Positions 13,878-15,977 of a DNA stretch of 15,977 nucleotides are shown here, piece by piece; the stretch's first letter is position 1; each line of letters begins with the position of its first letter. The stretch spans positions 1 to 15,977 of the forward strand of contig CALDSM010000587.1 in NCBI GenBank assembly GCA_937923585.1. Reading direction: 5' to 3'. Under the pieces are notes generated by a model that was given only the letters and a program-made list of their open reading frames with translations, was not told where the DNA came from and made no database searches. The stretch is from an uncultured bacterium. GTDB taxonomy: Bacteria > Hydrogenedentota > Hydrogenedentia > Hydrogenedentales > CAITNO01. Made by a program: the position numbers and the translations under genes.

Positions 13878-15977
13878 ATGAACGTGTATTTGGCCTTTTG
13901 TTCCAAGAAGGAAGAAAGTCTGTCCATTCCTCCGGAAGTATTCACGCCGTACTTGTTACGGCCGCCGGATCGTATCGAACATTGGCGCTCCCGCTCCGGT
14001 CGAACACAACTTCACAGCTTCTCCTATTGGCCCGGCCTGGTGCTGACGAGAGGCTATCTTTTTCAAAGGGGGCAGGAGGCGGTTTCCTTCGACGGTTTCC
14101 CCGACACGGGCGGCGACCTTGACAATGCGGAGGGATACTGGCAATCGCTGATTGATGCCGCCGGGAAGAACATGCGTCTTGTGGAAGGTGAGTTCTCGGT
14201 GGTCCATGCGGCCGCAGATCGGCTTGCCGTGTACTCCAATCCCGGCGGCAGCCACGCGGTCTACTGCGTTGACACGCCCGAATTCACCGGTTTCAGTAAT
14301 CGTCTTCCGCTGCTGCTGCTGCTGCCTGGCGTGAGCCGGGAGTTGAACCCGAAGGCGACCCAGTGGCTGTGCTACCAGGGCTTCCTGCAGCGCGGTGAAA
14401 CCTGCTTTGCCGCCGTAAGGAAACTCATGCCGGGGGACCTGGCGGTCGCCTCCGCGGACAAGGGGCTGACGGTGGCGCCGATGCGCTTCGAGCAACTGGG
14501 AGTGCGGGACGCGCGAAACCTTTCGGGAGAGAGTCTTGCACGGACTTTTGAGGAGCACTGCGGCCGACGGGCGCTTGCCCTGAAACGGATACACCTCTTT
14601 CACGGCAGCCTGGGCATTACGCTGCCGCTGAGCGGCGGCAAAGACAGCCGCCTGATCCTTGCGCTGCTGCTGCGGGCCGGACTCAAGGACAGCATCAGGA
14701 AGATCTACACGCTCGGCCCCCTGTACAGCCCAGAGGTGCTGAGCGCGCAGGACATGTGCCTGAAACTTGGCCTGGCCGAAAGACATGAAGTACGGCGCCC
14801 GCCGCTCCTGAACAACGCCATTGACCTCGACATGAACATGATCACGGGGACCATGAATCTGACGGCAGGCCAGCTTTCGGTTCACGATTTCTGCGGAGTG
14901 GCCCCGGTGACCGAAGAGTTCATTGTGGGGGGGCAGCAGAACGTCCGGGACTCCTGGTACCTGGGCTGCGAAACAACCTCGCTGGACACCTTCATCAAGT
15001 CGGTCTTCTCGCACCATTTTCACGACCCGCTCGGTCTGTTGCGCGCTCCAGGGCGTGAACAGTTCATGGAGGAATACGCGCGTGCCTTCCAGGACTTGCA
15101 CCGTCTGGAGAATGTGCCCCTGGACACGCTTGCCGAATACTTCTCTCTGCGCGAACGGCACGGGGGATGGACCTCCGTCATCTTGCAGGGGGCCTACCAT
15201 GGGTCGCCCGTAACCAATCCGCTGCTGCACCAGAGCCTGTATTCATTTCTGTTTGGGTTGCCCGCGTCATGCCGGCATCTGGAGCTGTATCACTTCATGA
15301 TGACCGCTGAAGCGGCGCCGGAATTGCTGAATGTTCCTTTCGCAGATCAGACTTGGCCGCCCGAACTGCAAAATGTGCTGAAAGGGACCGCGGATGTACC
15401 GATCTTGGCCCCGTACCTGTTTAGCAGGCATTTCCCCAGCCTGAGCAATCCCTATTTGCCCCCGCGCAAAATCGCGTACTATAACGGCCTGAAACCGGCC
15501 ATGCGGGTGCTCGCGGAGAAGCATTCGGATTTTGTGGGTGCCGTGCTGGACATGGACCAGGTGTTCCGTGTGTTGCAGCCCGCCAACGAGGTTCTGTTGC
15601 AGGAACTGGTTTGCGGAATGGGTCTCTTCAACATGCTGCTCCTGGCGGAGCACGGAACGGCGCTGTTTCACCGGGACAAGTCAGCTGAGGTAGCGAAGTC
15701 GCTCAATGAAACGCTCCTGGAAAGAACGGTTGACACGGGCACCGTAAGGAGCGCGGAAGAGCAGTACATGACGCTGATTGAGCGGCAGGAGGCGAGCATT
15801 GGCCAGTTCGTCCGGGAACTGCAGAAAACGGCTTCATTTGACTCCTCCGCATCCAAGCATGCGGTAAGACCCTGGCGCCATATTCACATCAAAAACATGC
15901 TTCCCGATTCCCATGACTTCTTTCTGAGTTACAGGAAGAAGGGGAGGCTTTCAGAGAAGACAGCCAAACGTGCAATT
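13878..15977 (+). CDS. Asparagine-synthetase-like ATP-dependent amidotransferase, 3' end missing
   Basis: The frame is open for exactly 700 codons to the right edge with no stop, so it is partial. Residues 1-200 resemble a degenerate class II glutamine amidotransferase domain (VEGEFSVVHAAADRLAVYSNP, then FTGFSNRLPLLL), but Met1 is followed by Asn, not the catalytic Cys; the first Cys is residue 8. The nucleotide-binding PP-loop LPLSGGKDSRLILALLL has Ser252-Gly-Gly-Lys-Asp-Ser257, matching SGGxDS. Later segments (NPLLHQSLYSFLFGLP, APELLNVPFADQ) match the C-terminal part of asparagine-synthase-like proteins. The family makes amides via an adenylated carboxylate. In polysaccharide clusters such proteins are thought to amidate or otherwise modify sugar acids. 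Its position after the glycosyltransferase supports that role. The 3' part is helix-rich. Not ordinary AsnB: divergent, and longer than the usual 550-650 residues. Confidence 0.8.
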   Translation, partial: MNVYLAFCSKKEESLSIPPEVFTPYLLRPPDRIEHWRSRSGRTQLHSFSYWPGLVLTRGYLFQRGQEAVSFDGFPDTGGDLDNAEGYWQSLIDAAGKNMRLVEGEFSVVHAAADRLAVYSNPGGSHAVYCVDTPEFTGFSNRLPLLLLLPGVSRELNPKATQWLCYQGFLQRGETCFAAVRKLMPGDLAVASADKGLTVAPMRFEQLGVRDARNLSGESLARTFEEHCGRRALALKRIHLFHGSLGITLPLSGGKDSRLILALLLRAGLKDSIRKIYTLGPLYSPEVLSAQDMCLKLGLAERHEVRRPPLLNNAIDLDMNMITGTMNLTAGQLSVHDFCGVAPVTEEFIVGGQQNVRDSWYLGCETTSLDTFIKSVFSHHFHDPLGLLRAPGREQFMEEYARAFQDLHRLENVPLDTLAEYFSLRERHGGWTSVILQGAYHGSPVTNPLLHQSLYSFLFGLPASCRHLELYHFMMTAEAAPELLNVPFADQTWPPELQNVLKGTADVPILAPYLFSRHFPSLSNPYLPPRKIAYYNGLKPAMRVLAEKHSDFVGAVLDMDQVFRVLQPANEVLLQELVCGMGLFNMLLLAEHGTALFHRDKSAEVAKSLNETLLERTVDTGTVRSAEEQYMTLIERQEASIGQFVRELQKTASFDSSASKHAVRPWRHIHIKNMLPDSHDFFLSYRKKGRLSEKTAKRAI

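Noticed and set aside
13956..15230. Minus-strand open frame of 424 codons at the right end
   Set aside because: The plus strand here encodes an asparagine-synthetase-like protein with an intact PP-loop and a ribosome site.

Overview
The window is a GC-rich bacterial segment. It probably comes from an uncultured polysaccharide-degrading lineage of the Planctomycetota, Verrucomicrobiota, Lentisphaerota or Hydrogenedentota kind. The clues are a Tat-exported sulfatase with C-terminal HEAT-like repeats, a GH106-like rhamnosidase, a long secreted glycine-rich protein, and intergenic repeats that read as CCACGAAGG and ATGGACAGG on the minus strand. The phylum is an inference; no marker gene is present.

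Layout. (1) Positions 1-920, minus strand: the 5' part of a secreted glycine-rich protein that runs off the left edge. (2) Positions 921-1423: a divergent intergenic region with several dyads. (3) Positions 1424-8311, plus strand: three exported carbohydrate-active proteins, namely a GH106-like alpha-L-rhamnosidase, an N-sulfoglucosamine-sulfohydrolase-like sulfatase and a GH43-like beta-propeller. Each has a signal peptide and its own ribosome binding site. The genes are separated by about 210 bp spacers that carry repeats: a REP-like inverted pair, then an inverted 9-bp repeat followed by a CTTCGTGGC tandem. Together they look like a set for removing rhamnose, sulfate and other sugars from a sulfated polysaccharide outside the cytoplasm. 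(4) Positions 8312-9088: a gene-poor stretch with an AT-rich array of fourteen degenerate 21-bp units, a probable remnant of a glycosyltransferase on the minus strand, and a good sigma70-like promoter. (5) Positions 9089-15977, plus strand: a glycan-synthesis block. It holds a SAM methyltransferase with a coiled-coil tail, a very large protein with two GT2 domains, a GT4 domain and a methyltransferase-like domain, and an asparagine-synthetase-like protein cut by the right edge.

The two most unusual signals are these. First, the 21-bp array at 8403-8696 has near-invariant A and T columns, and its period runs straight through stop codons. Second, the coding frame switches exactly at a run of ten A at 10147-10156. 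There the methyltransferase and the giant glycosyltransferase would form one protein of about 1,560 residues if the run had one A fewer.

Two real genes run off the window edges without a stop: the glycine-rich protein (1-920, minus) and the asparagine-synthetase-like protein (13878-15977, plus). Long antisense open frames throughout the GC-rich genes are shadows and are not annotated.
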